NCBI RefSeq assembly: GCF_026339935.1
Contig: NZ_JAPEPX010000005.1
Span: 1-36,631, forward strand
Direction: 5' to 3'
Length of the DNA stretch: 36,631 nt
Source: Streptomyces sp. NBC_01551
GTDB lineage: Bacteria > Actinomycetota > Actinomycetes > Streptomycetales > Streptomycetaceae
Shown here: in pieces, positions 1 through 9,789 of the stretch
Numbering within the stretch: position 1 is the first letter of the stretch
Layout of the letters: each line of letters starts with the position of its first letter
The notes under the pieces: generated by a model
What the model was told of the DNA's origin: nothing
Database searches by the model: none
Seen by the model: only the letters and a program-made list of their open reading frames with translations
Made by a program: the position numbers and the translations under genes

Positions 1-302
1 TTGCTCGGCCAGCCCATCATCCCGGAGTCGGCGTAGTCCAGCATCTCCAGATCGCTGACCTTCAGGACGTCACAGCTCGCTTCGAGTTCTTGACGGCGCA
101 TCAAGGCGACGGCCGCCGGATCGTGCCCGGGGTCGCCCGGCTTGACACCCCCCGGTCCGTCACCGCAACGGCCGTCGGTACACGTCACGAGAACCGTGCG
201 GATGCCTTCCGCCGCGTACCGCGCGAGGACCCCTCCGGTTCCGGTGGCCTCGTCGTCGGGGTGGGCGTGTACTGCCATGAGCGTCAAGGGCCGGTCAGTC
301 AT
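1..302 (-). CDS. PIG-L family deacetylase (Mca/MshB-like), 3' end outside window
   Basis: The minus strand reads without interruption from an ATG at 302 to the window edge (100 codons). Residues 12-16 are HPDDE, the zinc-binding signature of the LmbE/PIG-L superfamily, which hydrolyses N-acetyl groups or amides from sugar-linked substrates such as mycothiol conjugates. The stretch LVTCTDGRCGD with a following GDP and an RRQELEAS helix is typical of the actinobacterial members close to mycothiol S-conjugate amidase. AGGAGG stands 8 nt before the ATG and fixes the start. The second metal His lies beyond the window, so exact substrate cannot be assigned. This is one of the few undamaged genes in the left part. 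Confidence 0.85.
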   Translation of the reverse strand, partial: MTDRPLTLMAVHAHPDDEATGTGGVLARYAAEGIRTVLVTCTDGRCGDGPGGVKPGDPGHDPAAVALMRRQELEASCDVLKVSDLEMLDYADSGMMGWPS

Positions 303-619
303 GAAACAGTCCTCCTGCAGAAAATACGTCTTGGGGCAAGTATGCGGCGGGCGTACCGCGATCCTGGGGCCCGATCCCGGTGGGGCGGACGACCTTGTGG
401 TCTCCGTGTTCCGTGTTCCCCGCCCGTACGGCGCCGGTCCCCCAGTCGATACAACCGCGCCGGCCGGACCAGCTGTTCCCGGCAGGGCCGCTTGGTCTTG
501 ATGGGATGCGGCGCACCACTTCGCCCGTGTCCGGCGGGGGAACAGCCACCGCCGCGGCGTTGGACGCCCTCGCCGCTTACGCATCTGGTCCGCACTATGG
601 GTCGAAAGAAGCGCCCCGG
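303..619. other. Region without a supported gene
   Basis: Between the deacetylase start and the acetyltransferase stop I see short overlapping open frames on both strands but none with a ribosome site and plausible protein composition. It probably holds the promoter of the deacetylase gene. No clear -35/-10 pair could be picked. Confidence 0.4.
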
Positions 620-1101
620 CTAGCTTGAGAGGGTGTAACGGAACATGTGGAGGGTCCAGGATGGCTCGGCGGTCGGCTTCGTCGCATACTGCACGGCCCC
701 CATGGCCGCGTAGAACGGAGCGGCGTTCGGATCCGAACCAACGATGAACTCCGATCGCCCAAGCTCGCGCGCAGTCTGGATTGCGTGCTGCCAGAGAAGC
801 TTGCCGTAACCCTTGCCGATCTCATCGGCGTCAACAAAGAGCTTGTCCAGGAGCAGGTCCCCGTCCTCCTCGGTGAAGCCGTAGAAGCCAAGGCTCCTGC
901 CGTCCTCCTCCAAGACGAAGACCGGGTTGCTCGGACATGGGCATCTGGAATCGCCCGAGCATCGCCCGCCCAGTCAAAGTAGCCCGGTGGATACCCCCAG
1001 TGAGTCGACGATCGATCCTGGAGCCCTTCGAGCTCGCCGGCCTCGTCAGGTTCGGCGCGTCGGATCCGCCAGGCACCGTTGGTTGACACGGCACGGACCA
1101 C
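620..1101 (-). pseudogene. GNAT family N-acetyltransferase, frameshifted
   Basis: The first part (from a GTG near 1101 or the in-frame GTG at 1089) reads AWRIRRAEPDEAGELEGLQ, a usual GNAT N-terminus. Near 931 the frame changes, and the protein continues as FVLEEDG, LGFYGF, LDKLFVDADEIGKGYGKLLW and SDPNAAPFYAAMGA, ending at 620. The second part holds motif A (the GKGYGK acetyl-CoA pyrophosphate loop) and the NAxxFYxxMGA C-terminal motif. The plus strand reads gttgctcgg where one more C would restore a continuous frame, so this is a one-base deletion or a sequencing error. Substrate unknown. If real, the product would stop before acetyl-CoA binding. Confidence 0.75.
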
Positions 1102-1470
1102 CCTTCTCGATCACTACCCGAAGCTGTCGAAGCGACTAGATCACGGTTCCGTGCCGGCGAGCCGCAACCCGGAGAAGAGGTCAAGCGCCGTCTACTACGC
1201 GGGCCGACAGGAGCGCCCGGTCGGCTGCGGCGGACGCGGTCGCTGCGGTCTGCCGCTGGAGCGTCAGGACGTCAGCCAGTCCGGGCTCTCGGCTCTCTTG
1301 CCCGCCAGGCCGGTCCTTCACGGCTACGTCGCCACCCGTGATGAGGGAGAGACGGCGAGTCCCGGACCCGCAGCTCCGACCTGCATGAACAGCCACAACT
1401 CCCGCGCGGGGCACCGGCGCGAACCCGTCGGCGCTTCAGCACGCCCAGGCGCACCGCGGCCTGGTCCGGG
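1102..1470 (-). other. Probably decayed coding remnant
   Basis: A minus-strand frame ending at 1181 (residues ending RALLSARVVDGA) has coding-like composition, but I recognise no family and find no ribosome site. It may be the 3' part of whatever followed the polyprenyl synthase remnant. No confident gene. Confidence 0.25.
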
Positions 1471-2106
1471 CTCAGCAGCACGTGCCGGTGTCCGGGAGCG
1501 CGGCCAGGTCCGGCGGCGGGGCAGGTCGACCAGCCGGTCGCACCACTCGTCGTACTGCGCCGCCAGGGATCGGGCATCGGAGGTGCGTCCGATGAGGCGG
1601 TCGGGGAGCCGGAACTGTTCGCGGGCGCCGGTCCCGATGAGGATGTCCCGAATCCGGGCAGCGCCGCCCTGGTCCAGCCCTGGAGGTCGGCACGGAGCTG
1701 AAAAGCCTCACCGAGCGGCAAGGCGAAGGAACTCAGCGCGGCATGCGCGTCGGCGTCGGCGCCGGCCAGGGCGGCGCCGAGCTACAGGGGCCGCTCGACG
1801 GTGGTGCTTGGCGGTCTTGTGGCGGACGATCACCATGGCCCGCTGAACGTCGCTGGTAGGTCGGCCGGAGGCGACGACATCGAGGCGCCGGCCGTACATG
1901 AGCTCGATGCGCATGCTTTCGATGACCGGCAGCGCGGCGGCCAGTTGGGTGGGGTGAGACCTCAAGCGACGCGGCCGCGTGAAGCACCGGGGTGATCTCG
2001 TCCTTCCCGCCGACGGCGAACCAGCCCAGCACACACAACACGGGCCGCAGGGGCTCCCCTGACTGCCGGGCACTACGGCAGGGGCCGCATCGGCGTTCTC
2101 ACTCAT
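1470..2106 (-). pseudogene. Polyprenyl diphosphate synthase remnant with internal deletions
   Basis: Minus-strand fragments match trans-isoprenyl diphosphate synthases in order, in different frames: EPLRPVLCVLGWFAVGG, then TPVLHAAASLE, then IELMYGRRLDVVASGR, then VIRHKTAKH(TVERPL), then LGAALAGADADAHAAL, then LPLGEAFQLRADLQ, then GAARIRDILIGTGARE. The segment with the first Asp-rich motif (LFHAFALIHDDVMD in family members) is absent, the second motif reads QLRAD rather than QLRDD, and the block after it (normally GVFGDP.. onwards) is missing too. A TAG interrupts the frame after the TVERPL equivalent near 1785. It cannot make an active enzyme. Such enzymes supply C10-C50 prenyl chains for terpenoids or quinones. 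Confidence 0.7.
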
Positions 2107-2215
2107 CCCAACCCCGGAAAACGATCACGCCCTGACCGGGCACCACTACTCACGGTATCTAATTGGCTACGCATCGGAGCGCAGCAGGTGCGTTCCCATA
2201 GCCCTGGAGGTAGTG

Positions 2216-2624
2216 ATGGCAGCCGAAGAAGAGATCAGTCTGGCGGCCCGGCTTGATTTCCAGCCCGGTCAGATCGTGCAGGAGATCGGCTACGGCGAGG
2301 ACGTGGACCAGGAGCTCCGCGACTCCATCGCGGAGGTCACCGGAGTTGACCTGGTCGACGAGGACCACGCGGATGTCGTCGACACGGTGCTGCTCTGGTT
2401 CCGGGACGAGGACGGCGACCTCACCGACGCCCTGGTCGACGCCCAGAGCGCCCTCCCCGCCGGCCGGGTGATCTGGCTCCTGACCCCGAAGGCGGGACGC
2501 GACGGATACGTCGAACCCAGCGACATCGGCGAGGCCGCCCAGACCGCAGGGTTGTCACCCACCAGCAGGCGCAGCGCGGCCGCTGGACTGGAGCGGGAGC
2601 CGCCTGCTCGCCTCCAAGCGGTAG
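2216..2624 (+). pseudogene. DUF3052 family protein, C-terminal frameshift
   Basis: GGAGG stands 5 nt before ATG 2216. The protein begins AAEEEISLAARL, followed by FQPGQIVQEIGYGEDVDQELR, VDLVDED, VVLWFRDEDGDLTDALVDA and VIWLLTPKAGRDGYVEPSDI, which is the complete layout of DUF3052, a conserved actinobacterial family of unknown function. Around 2570-2590 the frame is lost. Another frame carries the normal C-terminus DWSGSRLLASKR ending at the TAG at 2622-2624. In the unshifted frame the tail runs on to 2659 as unrelated residues. The enzyme-like core is otherwise conserved, so either a sequencing indel or very recent decay is possible. It is convergent with a second copy immediately downstream. 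Confidence 0.8.
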
Positions 2625-2633
2625 AGGCTGACC

Positions 2634-2880
2634 CCGCTCGCGGCCGGTCTTCGGCGTGAGCACCCAGACCACGCCGCCGTCCACGACACCCTGGGCGGCA
2701 TCCGGCCGGCGTTCCGCGAGGTCTGCGTCGACCTCGCGGAACCACGGCAGGACTGCATCGACCGCGTCCTCGTGGTCATCGCCGACGAGGTCCTACCCGA
2801 TGGCCGCCTCGTCCGACTTCCGAAGATCGTCGTCACTGTCCTCGGCGTAACCAACCTCTCGAACGGAGCCGTCTTCTGCT
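2634..2880 (-). pseudogene. Second DUF3052 copy, inverted and truncated
   Basis: On the minus strand, reading from about 2866 to 2634, the residues VREVGYAEDSDDDLRKSDE, then a TAG, then DLVGDDHEDAVDAVLPWFREVDADLAE, then VVWVLTPKTGRE follow the same order as the plus-strand DUF3052 gene. The reading then runs into the antisense of the plus copy. The N-terminus is not recognisable and the C-terminus is missing, so it is a relic. The two copies converge tail to tail and differ enough to be paralogues or an old duplication, not a recent inverted repeat. Confidence 0.65.
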
Positions 2881-2971
2881 CCATGGAGATGGCCGTGGGT
2901 CCAGCATCGCCGCCAACAAGGAAGCGCCAGATGTACCGGCCGCGGAGGCTGATGACGGAGAATCCACGGTT

Positions 2972-3543
2972 GTGATCGAACACAAGTGCATCATCGCCGC
3001 CGTCGCAGTTGCCCTTGCGGGCACCTTGGCCCTCACCTCACCCAGTGCGGCCACCGCTGACAACGCACTGCACGCGCCCACCCACGCGGGATCGCGCGCG
3101 GTGAGCGTCCCGACGGCACCCGACAGAGCGACGGTCACGGAGGGGCAGGTCAAGGAGGTCGCGCCGGGGGCGTGATCACCTATCCGAGCGTCACCAGCTG
3201 TCTCACCGTGACCGTGCGGCTGCGTGACGGCGCCCTCGTCGGTGCCCACGCCAGCCTGTTCCAGGTACCGGGTGAACTGCGGTCCGATGAGATTCTGGCC
3301 GCACTCAAACACCTCGTCGGCAACCGCCCCGTCACCGGGGTCCAGGTCAAGGGGGCCGTCGGCGCCTGGCATCCGAGCTACTTCGTGAAGGCGATCGAGA
3401 GTTACGGCGAGGAGGAACAGCCGCCGTACCCGGCACGCCCGAACCCCGAAGGACTCGCCGATGCGGTGTCACAGGGACTCGAACTGCCCCGCCCCCTGGT
3501 CACGGTCGAGGACGTACCTGACGGGGACCAGATCGCCAACTGA
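2972..3543 (+). pseudogene. Secreted protein, two frames; possible CheD/CNF-like Cys-His pair
   Basis: A GTG at 2972 opens a signal peptide (IIAAVAVALAGTLALTSPSAATA, cleavage likely after the last Ala). This frame ends at the TGA 3173-3175. A second frame, starting with the GTG at 3172 and overlapping it by four bases, continues to 3543 as ITYPSVTSCLTVTVRL, GALVGAHASLF, LKHLVGNRPVTGVQVKG. Inserting or removing one base in the GGGGGCG run at about 3166-3172 joins both into one secreted protein of about 188 residues, which I think more likely than two coupled genes. The Cys in TSC and the His 16 residues later resemble the spacing in CheD and CNF-type deamidases (15-17 residues). That relation is inference. 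Alternative: an uncharacterised secreted protein. Confidence 0.55.
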
Positions 3544-3699
3544 CAACACAGCCGATCAGCGCGCGGCCATCAGCGGCCGGGGCGCGGGCCTCGTCGGCGG
3601 CGCCCCCGGTGGCGGCCGTGACCACACCACCTGCGTGCCGCTCGCGTCCACCGCGTTGTCGGCGATCGGCGCGGTCGCCCTTGCGCGGGTGTAGGCCGA

Positions 3700-4015
3700 G
3701 GCCCGGTCGCGGCCTGGCGGAGCGAGGGCCGCTGCTATGCCGACGACGGCGAGGCAGTGTTCGGCCTTGCGCTCGCATCGGCGGTGGAGGCGACGGCAGT
3801 CGGCGAGCCGGGACACGGTCCGTTCGGCGACCCACCGGTGGCGGCCGAGCCACCCGGAGGAGGAGCCATCGTCGCAGGTGGTCGTAGTCGTAGCCCTTGT
3901 CTGCGTGGAGCTTGCCGGGGCGCCGGAGGCGAGGTCCTCGCCGGGACCGGATCGGCGGCATGGCCCGCACGAGCGGTTCAAGACCGAGGCTGTCGTGCGT
4001 CCCGAGTACCGACGC
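3700..4015 (-). pseudogene. IS5-family transposase fragment
   Basis: The minus strand reads LGLEPLVRAMPPIRSRRGP, RRPGKLHADKGYDYDHLRRWL in one frame and LGRHRWVAERTVSRLADCRRLHRR, ERKAEHCLAVVGIAAAL in another. These are the central and C-terminal DDE blocks of streptomycete IS5-type transposases. The segment between them (normally RIARKGVESS..) is deleted, and the N-terminal third is gone. No terminal inverted repeats could be assigned. Confidence 0.75.
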
Positions 4016-4495
4016 GGGCACGGTGCCCTGTATTTCGGGCTCAACCAAAGGCGGTTGGACGTCACCCGGCTGCGCCGGGCCCTGGCCGGCGTGCCGCTGC
4101 CCCGCGCCCGTGACGGCCGGCTGGTGCCCGCTCGTTCTGCCACACCTTCGGACGCGGCCTGGGCAAGCACCAGATGCCGCGGATCCGCCCGCCTCAGGGC
4201 GGGCGCCCCGCCCAAACGCGGCGGCGAGTTCGTGTTCGGGCGGCCCGAGACCTGGAGCGAGGTGGCGGTGACGACCGCGACCGATACCGATACCGACAGG
4301 TACGGGACAGCGACCGCCCCGGCGTGGGACGGCTGCATCCCCGGCTGACCCGGCGGGCGGCGTGGCTCGACCACGAGGGCCCTTTGCCGATCATCGAAGG
4401 CACGGTGATCCGGTTGGCGGTCGCGAAACTGCCCAGTGGTGGGGTCAGCAAGCCCGTGTGGCTGTGGTGCTCCCGGACCGGTGCCCGCCCGGAGG
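3985..4495 (+). pseudogene. Relic of an NF041680-type transposase
   Basis: Plus-strand pieces in several frames match in order a streptomycete transposase family: YFGLNQRRLDVTRLRRALAG, PLPRARDGRLV, then after a large gap CHTFGRGLGKHQM, KRGGEFVFGRPETW, VTTATDTDTDRYGTAT, HPRLTRRAAWLDHEGPLPIIEGTVIRL, LPSGGVSKPVWLWCS. Most of the catalytic core is deleted and at least three frame changes are present, so the element is dead. It abuts the oppositely oriented IS5 relic, marking this as an old insertion hot spot. Confidence 0.6.
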
Positions 4496-4616
4496 ACGTG
4501 GATCGACGTCGGGCGGGCCTTGCCATCGGCGAGTCCTACACCCGACCCGCACACCACAAGGAGGGGACGAAGCCCCGGCGAATTGGATGGACAGCAAGAA
4601 CGGCAGACTAGAGCCC

Positions 4617-5135
4617 ATGGACTCAGGACTCGCCGCGCTGCTGGGCGCCGCCGTCGGCTCCGCCACCACCCTCGGGGCCGCGATCGTCAACGGCCGTGCT
4701 CAGGCACGGTCCCAGCACGCCCAATGGAGCCGCCAGCATCGCCGCGACGCATACGCCGGCTACCTCAGCGCTCTCCACAACCGCGACATCGCCAGGGACG
4801 CCGTCCTCGACGCGCTGCGTTCAGACCAACCCGACCTGCCCGACATCGACGAGAAGACAGGCCGCTTCATCACCCTGGCCCGCGAGGTCCACCGCGCCTG
4901 CGAAATCGTCATCCTCGAAGGGCCGGCGCCCCTCGCGGAAGTCGCGGAACGCGTCACCGTCGCCTCCAGCGACCTGTCAGACGTCATGCGACGGATGGCC
5001 GAGAACGCCCACGCGGGAAACACCACCCACAAGGCCGAAGACATTGCCCTTGCCGCCGAACGAGAGCGGATCCTCTACGAAGCCGTCAAGGACTTCCGCC
5101 TCGCGGCCCGCAGCACCATCGGCAAAACCAACTGA
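4617..5135 (+). CDS. Membrane-anchored hypothetical protein
   Basis: An intact 172-codon frame. Residues 4-25 (GLAALLGAAVGSATTLGAAIV) form one hydrophobic segment, followed by a basic Gln/Arg-rich linker and a long alpha-helical, probably coiled-coil, cytoplasmic domain (LREVHRACEIVILEG.., LAAERERILYEAVKDFRLAAR). Similar small single-anchor proteins of unknown role are frequent in streptomycetes. An alternative in-frame ATG at 4587 would add ten residues. Neither start has a strong ribosome site, and the 4617 ATG was chosen because the membrane segment then begins the protein. Confidence 0.65.
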   Translation: MDSGLAALLGAAVGSATTLGAAIVNGRAQARSQHAQWSRQHRRDAYAGYLSALHNRDIARDAVLDALRSDQPDLPDIDEKTGRFITLAREVHRACEIVILEGPAPLAEVAERVTVASSDLSDVMRRMAENAHAGNTTHKAEDIALAAERERILYEAVKDFRLAARSTIGKTN

Positions 5136-5441
5136 CCCAGGGACTCCGAGCCCGGCCCCGGACCGTTGGGAGGTTGAAGCTTGTTCAGCCTGGAAACGTT
5201 CAGCGTCAAGCTGAGGCCACGCACGGAGGCAGAGCGCCCGGCTCGGGGGCGGACGCGCTGGATCGCCTTCGTCCGGGCGGTGGGGTGACCATCGGTGCGC
5301 GGTCGACGGAGGCTCCGTTGCTAGCCCTGGGCCCCGTACACGAGGAAGATGCGGGGCCGCTCGACCATGGCGGGCTTCGGGAGCCCGTCGAACTCACTGG
5401 GATGCAGCACAGCAACAGCAGGGGTTGTGAGAGGGTACGGG
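5136..5441. other. Region without a supported gene
   Basis: About 300 bases between two small hypothetical genes. Short open frames exist on both strands, but none has a ribosome site or familiar composition. Confidence 0.35.
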
Positions 5442-5768
5442 GTGCCCTATCACCTGCGGTTTTTCTTCGAACACGGCGTCCACACCCCGTTGTGGCCAGG
5501 TCCCTCCGGCAATCCCGACCTCGACAGTCCTTACGGGTACCCCTGCGAACTGGAGCGGCTGCCGATCACTTCGGACACTCAGGCCGAACTGGCGAGACTG
5601 GCCGATTGGTACCAGTCGTCGCTCGACTGGGAGTACCCACCGAATCCGTCTCCGTGGCCCAAGGAACAACAGGAGCTGTTCACGGGGCAGGCAGACGCCG
5701 CACTGGAGATTCTCCGCCGTGAGCTGGGTGACGGCTGGACAGTGGAAGACCGGCGCCGGCAGCTCTGA
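5442..5768 (+). CDS. Small conserved hypothetical protein
   Basis: A 108-residue frame starting at GTG 5442, preceded by GAGAGGG at suitable distance. It reads YHLRFFFEHGVHTPLWPG, YGYPCELERLPI, ELARLADWYQSSLDWEYPPNPSPW, EEQ-like KEQQELFTGQ, RRELGDGWTVED. I know this pattern (HLRFFFE.., SLxWxYPPxPxPW, GxGWxVED) from uncharacterised streptomycete proteins. Function unknown. Soluble, no signal peptide, no catalytic motif evident. It looks undamaged. Confidence 0.7.
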   Translation: MPYHLRFFFEHGVHTPLWPGPSGNPDLDSPYGYPCELERLPITSDTQAELARLADWYQSSLDWEYPPNPSPWPKEQQELFTGQADAALEILRRELGDGWTVEDRRRQL

Positions 5769-5899
5769 CATCACGATCGGTCAGGACCGACCGGCCCCAG
5801 CCGGAGGTGTGTCGGGCTCGGTCAGCGCCTCACCCTCGCCCGGGGGGAACCGTCCGACCTGTGCAGTCGTCAGTTACGGATGTGACTGAAGTGACGCCC

Positions 5900-6923
5900 A
5901 TGCTGCCTGCCGACCACCGCGAACTGATCTCCGACCTGTCCGGGATCGTCAGCGACTACCCCTATACGGATCCCGAATCGACCCTCGCCGTCCTCGCCTA
6001 CGACGCGGCGGAGGTGCTCGGCCGCGACGCCACGCCGGAGGGCCGCCGGGAGCGGACCGGGTACACGGTCCTCCTGCATGCCACCTGCTGGTACGTCAGC
6101 GCACGCATCTTCAGCAAGTCCCTGTTCGCGTCCTACATACAGGCCCTGGACGGGTTCCGTGCGCAGTTGGACCCGGCCTCCTGCACCTGCCCGGCCGACG
6201 CCCACCCCACGCAGCTGGACTCGGAGTACCAGGTCGAGGCGGGGGTGAGCCTGCTGACCGAGGCCGGACGGGCCGCGTTCGCCGAGGACTACGGTCTCGA
6301 CGAGCAGGAGTCGGCGGTGTTCGACTGCGAGGGGTTCCTCGCGAACCTCGCCGATGAGGCCCTGGGCCGCTTGCACGAGGCGCATCGGGAGCTCTTCGGC
6401 GGCATCGACGTCTCCCATCTGGACGCGCAGTTCGTCCGGGACGACGGCCGCCTCGACCTCGTCGCCATGCAGGAGGCGATCAGGCGTAGCTGGGAGGACA
6501 ACACCGGCCCGGTCGCCCTGTGGTCCGCCCGCCGCTGGCTCACCGGGCAGGTGCGGGACGAGGAGCGGATCGGCCTGTTCCTGTGCCTGTGGATGGGCAT
6601 CGCCCAGACGTACGAGGGTCTGCCGCCCTCGTACGCGCGCGACCTGGCCGCCGCGCTCGCCACCATCGACCTGGACGTCTCCTGCGAGCATCCGCAGCAC
6701 CCCTGGTCCACCGCCGATTCCACCGTGGAGTCCCGCTACCGCGCGGTGGTCCACCTGTACGCGCCGGAGGACCACCCCGACACCCCCGTGCCCGCCGAAC
6801 TCTCGGCCCGCGAGCTGTGGGAGCAGCCCGGTGCAGTACGCCCAGTTGGCGCGGAAGGCGCTGGAAGACCTCGAGGGATGGCGCACCATGCGCGGCGGCG
6901 ACGACGAGGACTGGGAGGACTGA
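5900..6923 (+). pseudogene. Hypothetical protein, frameshifted near the C-terminus
   Basis: The frame reads LPADHRELISDLSGIVSDYPYTDPESTLAVLAYD at its start and stays coding-like to about 6830 (..PAELSARELWEQ). Another frame then gives PVQYAQLARKALEDLEGWRTMRGG and DDEDWED, ending at the TGA 6921-6923, which looks like the native acidic C-terminus. Alternative starts are the in-frame GTGs at 5882 and 5891. No strong ribosome site is present. The protein is alpha-helical and acidic, with a few Cys (SCTCPAD). I recognise no family. Confidence 0.6.
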
Positions 6924-7124
6924 GCGGTACGGGGCCGGCGCTCGTCCTATTCCCGGTCCGGCAGGTACCCCTGGTGGCGTAAGCATCCCCCGTCGGCGAG
7001 GAGGGGTCGGCTTGCCGGAGTACCAGTCATGGCGCAGGGTCAGTCGCGTTCGGTTAGGGAGCGAGGGCGACAACCGGAGCGGTGGCGGTCGATTCGCGGC
7101 CCGGGCTCGCGGTTGCCGACCAGA

Positions 7125-7851
7125 TCATTCCGTTACGGGAAGGCACTCGTCGAGCAGGTCGACGATGTCGCGCCAGGCTCGCTGCGCGTGCCGTGGGTGG
7201 GGGCCGACGCCGGGGACCACGGGGTGGTCGACCGCCGGGTGGTGGAAGGCGTGCAAGGCACCGCCGTAGACCACGAGGCGCCAGTCGACGCCCGCGGCCT
7301 GCATCTCGGCGGCGAACGCGTCCCGTTGCGCGGACGGCATGATCGGGTCTTCCGACCCGACCCCGGCCCATACCGGGCAGCGAATGCGGGCCGCCTCGCC
7401 CGGTCGGCCCGTGGTCAGTGCGTTCACTGTCCCGATCGCACGCAGGCCGACGCCGTCGCGCCCGAGTTCCAGCGCGATGGCGCCCCCGGTGCCGTAGCCG
7501 ACGGCGGCGATCCGGTCGAGATCGGTCCGTCGGTTCGGCAAGAAGCACGTCGAGCGCCGCGCGGCCGATGTCCCGCATCCGGTCGGGGTCGGCGAGCAAC
7601 GGCATGCAACGGGCCAGCATCTCCTCGGGATCATCCAGATAGCGCCCGCCGTGAAGGTCGAAGGCCAGCGCTACGTATCCCAACTCGGCGAGAGCATCGG
7701 CCCGGCGGCGCTCGACGTCGCTGAGCCCCATGCCCTCTGGTCCGATCAGCACCGCAGGCCGGCGGTCGATACCGGCCGGGAGCGCGAGGTACCCGGTCAT
7801 CGTCAGCCCGTCGGCCGGATACTCGACCGTGCGGCTTGTCATCGTCGTCAT
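7125..7851 (-). pseudogene. Dienelactone-hydrolase-like alpha/beta hydrolase, frameshifted
   Basis: ATG at 7851. The N-terminal half reads RTVEYPADGLTMTGYLALPAG, RPAVLIGPEGMGLSD, AELGYVALAFDLHGG. Near 7540 the frame changes, and the second half reads DLDRIAAVGYGTGGAIALEL, RCPVWAGVGSEDPIMP and VYGGALHAFHHPA, with stop at 7125. The Asp and His of the hydrolase triad are visible (SEDP and HAFHHP). The nucleophile elbow is GYGTGG, where classical dienelactone hydrolases have GYCFGG, so the usual Cys nucleophile is absent even apart from the frameshift. Divergent from the kinase gene at 8011. Substrate unknown. Confidence 0.75.
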
Positions 7852-8010
7852 GAGAGTGGACCGTAGTGATCGTCGAGCTCGATCGGGTCGGCGTTCACCG
7901 CCGGCAGAAGCGCGCGGCCACACCCCTGCACCGGGCTTCTTACGCGAACCCCTACCCTGGTGGCCGCCACATGGCGGATTTCGAACAGTACGACGGACAG
8001 GATGTGACAG

Positions 8011-9720
8011 GTGACGGGGGCGAACGGCGCGGATCTGGTCGGCGAGGTTCTTGGCGGGCGATACCGCGTGACCGCCACGATCGGCCGCGGCGGCATGGGT
8101 GTGGTCGCCCGGGCGGTGGACCAGTCGCTGAACCGCGAGGTCGCCGTCAAGGTCCTGCGGGCCTACACCGACGCCTCCCCGGCCGAACTGGCCGATCTGC
8201 GGGTCCGGATGCAGAGGGAGGCGCAGGCCGCCGCCCGTATCCGGCACACCGGTGTGGTCACCGTGCACGACGTGGTCGAGGAGCAGGGGCTGCCGGTCAT
8301 CGTCATGGAGCTGGTCGACGGGCCCTCCCTCGACGCTGTGCTGGAGGAGCGCGGCTCACTGGATCCGCGCGAAGCGGCCGCGATCGGCGCCAAGCTGATG
8401 GACGCGCTCGACGCGGCACACCAGGCCGGGGTCCTCCACCGGGACGTCAAGCCCGGCAGCGTACTGCTTGAGCGCGGCGGCCGGGTCGTACTCACCGACT
8501 TCGGCATCGCCAGCATCGAGACCTCCGACGACGAGGCCTTGGCCAAGCTGACCCAGAGCGGTCAGATCGTCGGCTCTCTCGACTATCTGGCGCCGGAGCG
8601 CGCGCAGGGCCAGGCAGCGGGTGCCGCGTCGGACATCTGGGCGCTCGGCATGACGCTGTACGCGCCGTGGAGGGCGCTTCGCCGTTCCGCCGGCCGTCGG
8701 TGTGGTCCACGCTGGCGGCGATCGTGGGCGAACCGGCTTGCCGGAACTGCCCGGCGCGCCGGACCGCTCACCCCGGTGGCGCGCTGCAGGCGCTGATGGC
8801 CAAGCGACCCGCTGCGGCGGCCCGACGCCGGGCAGGCGCGCGAGATGCTGGAAGCGGTCGCCGCGGGCAGCAGGGCGGACCTCGCGGCGGCGGCGCCCCA
8901 TGCCCGGCCTCCGCTGGAGCTTCGGTCCGCCCCGGCCATGCCCGCGCGCCTCCTGCTTCTCCGCCCCCCAACCCGTCGCTTCCTACTCGGCCGGCGCGTA
9001 CGCTGCCCCTCCGTCGGGCGGGCGCCGCGCAGCCGGGCATGGAGCCCCGGCATGCCCGCCGGTCACAACAACCGTTCCGAGACCCGTGCCACGACGGTCC
9101 GCGCGCGGCGCCGCACCCGCACCATCGTCGCGGTGGCGGCCGCCACCGTCCTCACCTGCGGCGGAGTCGCCTACGCTCTGATGGACATGCGAGGCGCCCC
9201 GGGCAGCGGTGGGGCGAACACGGCGCTGCCCGGGGCGAGCACGACCGACGCCCCGGCCTCCCGCGCGGACCTGACACCCATGAGTCCCGGCGAAGTCGTC
9301 CAAGCACTCCTCGAAGAAGGATGCGGACCGAAAGACAGAGTCCCACGTCATCGCCCGGCAACGGAGGTGACAAGCCGGCAGGGAACCCGTCAGCCTCTTC
9401 GAAGGCAACGCCCGGTTCCACGGTGAAGGAGCCCGCGCCGGTGTCGACGGCGTGCACCGGCTGGGCCCACTCGAACCGCAGCAACGGCTACGGCCACGCG
9501 GGCTCCAGGAACAGCCCACCTCGCCGCGCGCCCGTACGCGGAGTGCTCCGATGTGAGCGAGCTCAAGTCCGGCGCGAAGGTCTACTACCACTGCTATGTC
9601 ACCAATGCCCATGCCAACAAGTGGATCTACGCCCGTATCGCGGGCACGGAAACCGAAGGCTGGGTGTTCGGCGACAAATCCACCCTGGACAGCGGCACAC
9701 TCGCCCGCTGCCAAGGCTGA
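8011..9720 (+). pseudogene. Receptor-type Ser/Thr protein kinase (Hanks-type), several frameshifts
   Basis: GTG at 8011. The first 216 codons give an almost complete kinase domain: GRGGMGVV glycine loop, VAVKVL lysine, HRDVKPGS catalytic loop with Asp, TDFGIAS metal-binding DFG, YLAPE and SDIWALGMTLY. Near 8660 the frame is lost. Later pieces in other frames supply the lobe end (SPFRRPSVWSTLAAIVGEP, REMLEAVAAGSRADL), one membrane segment (TIVAVAAATVLTCGGVAYAL around 9122-9180) and an extracellular C-terminus (YAECSDVSELKSGAKVYYHCYVTNAHANKW.., stop 9718-9720). At least three indels separate these. Intact homologues phosphorylate proteins in response to external signals. Confidence 0.8.
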
Positions 9721-9789
9721 TCCGCCATTGACCAGGGGGTGAGTTCCGGGTCGGCCGGGGACCGCGTCGCCGGCGACTCCTCCCCTGGG

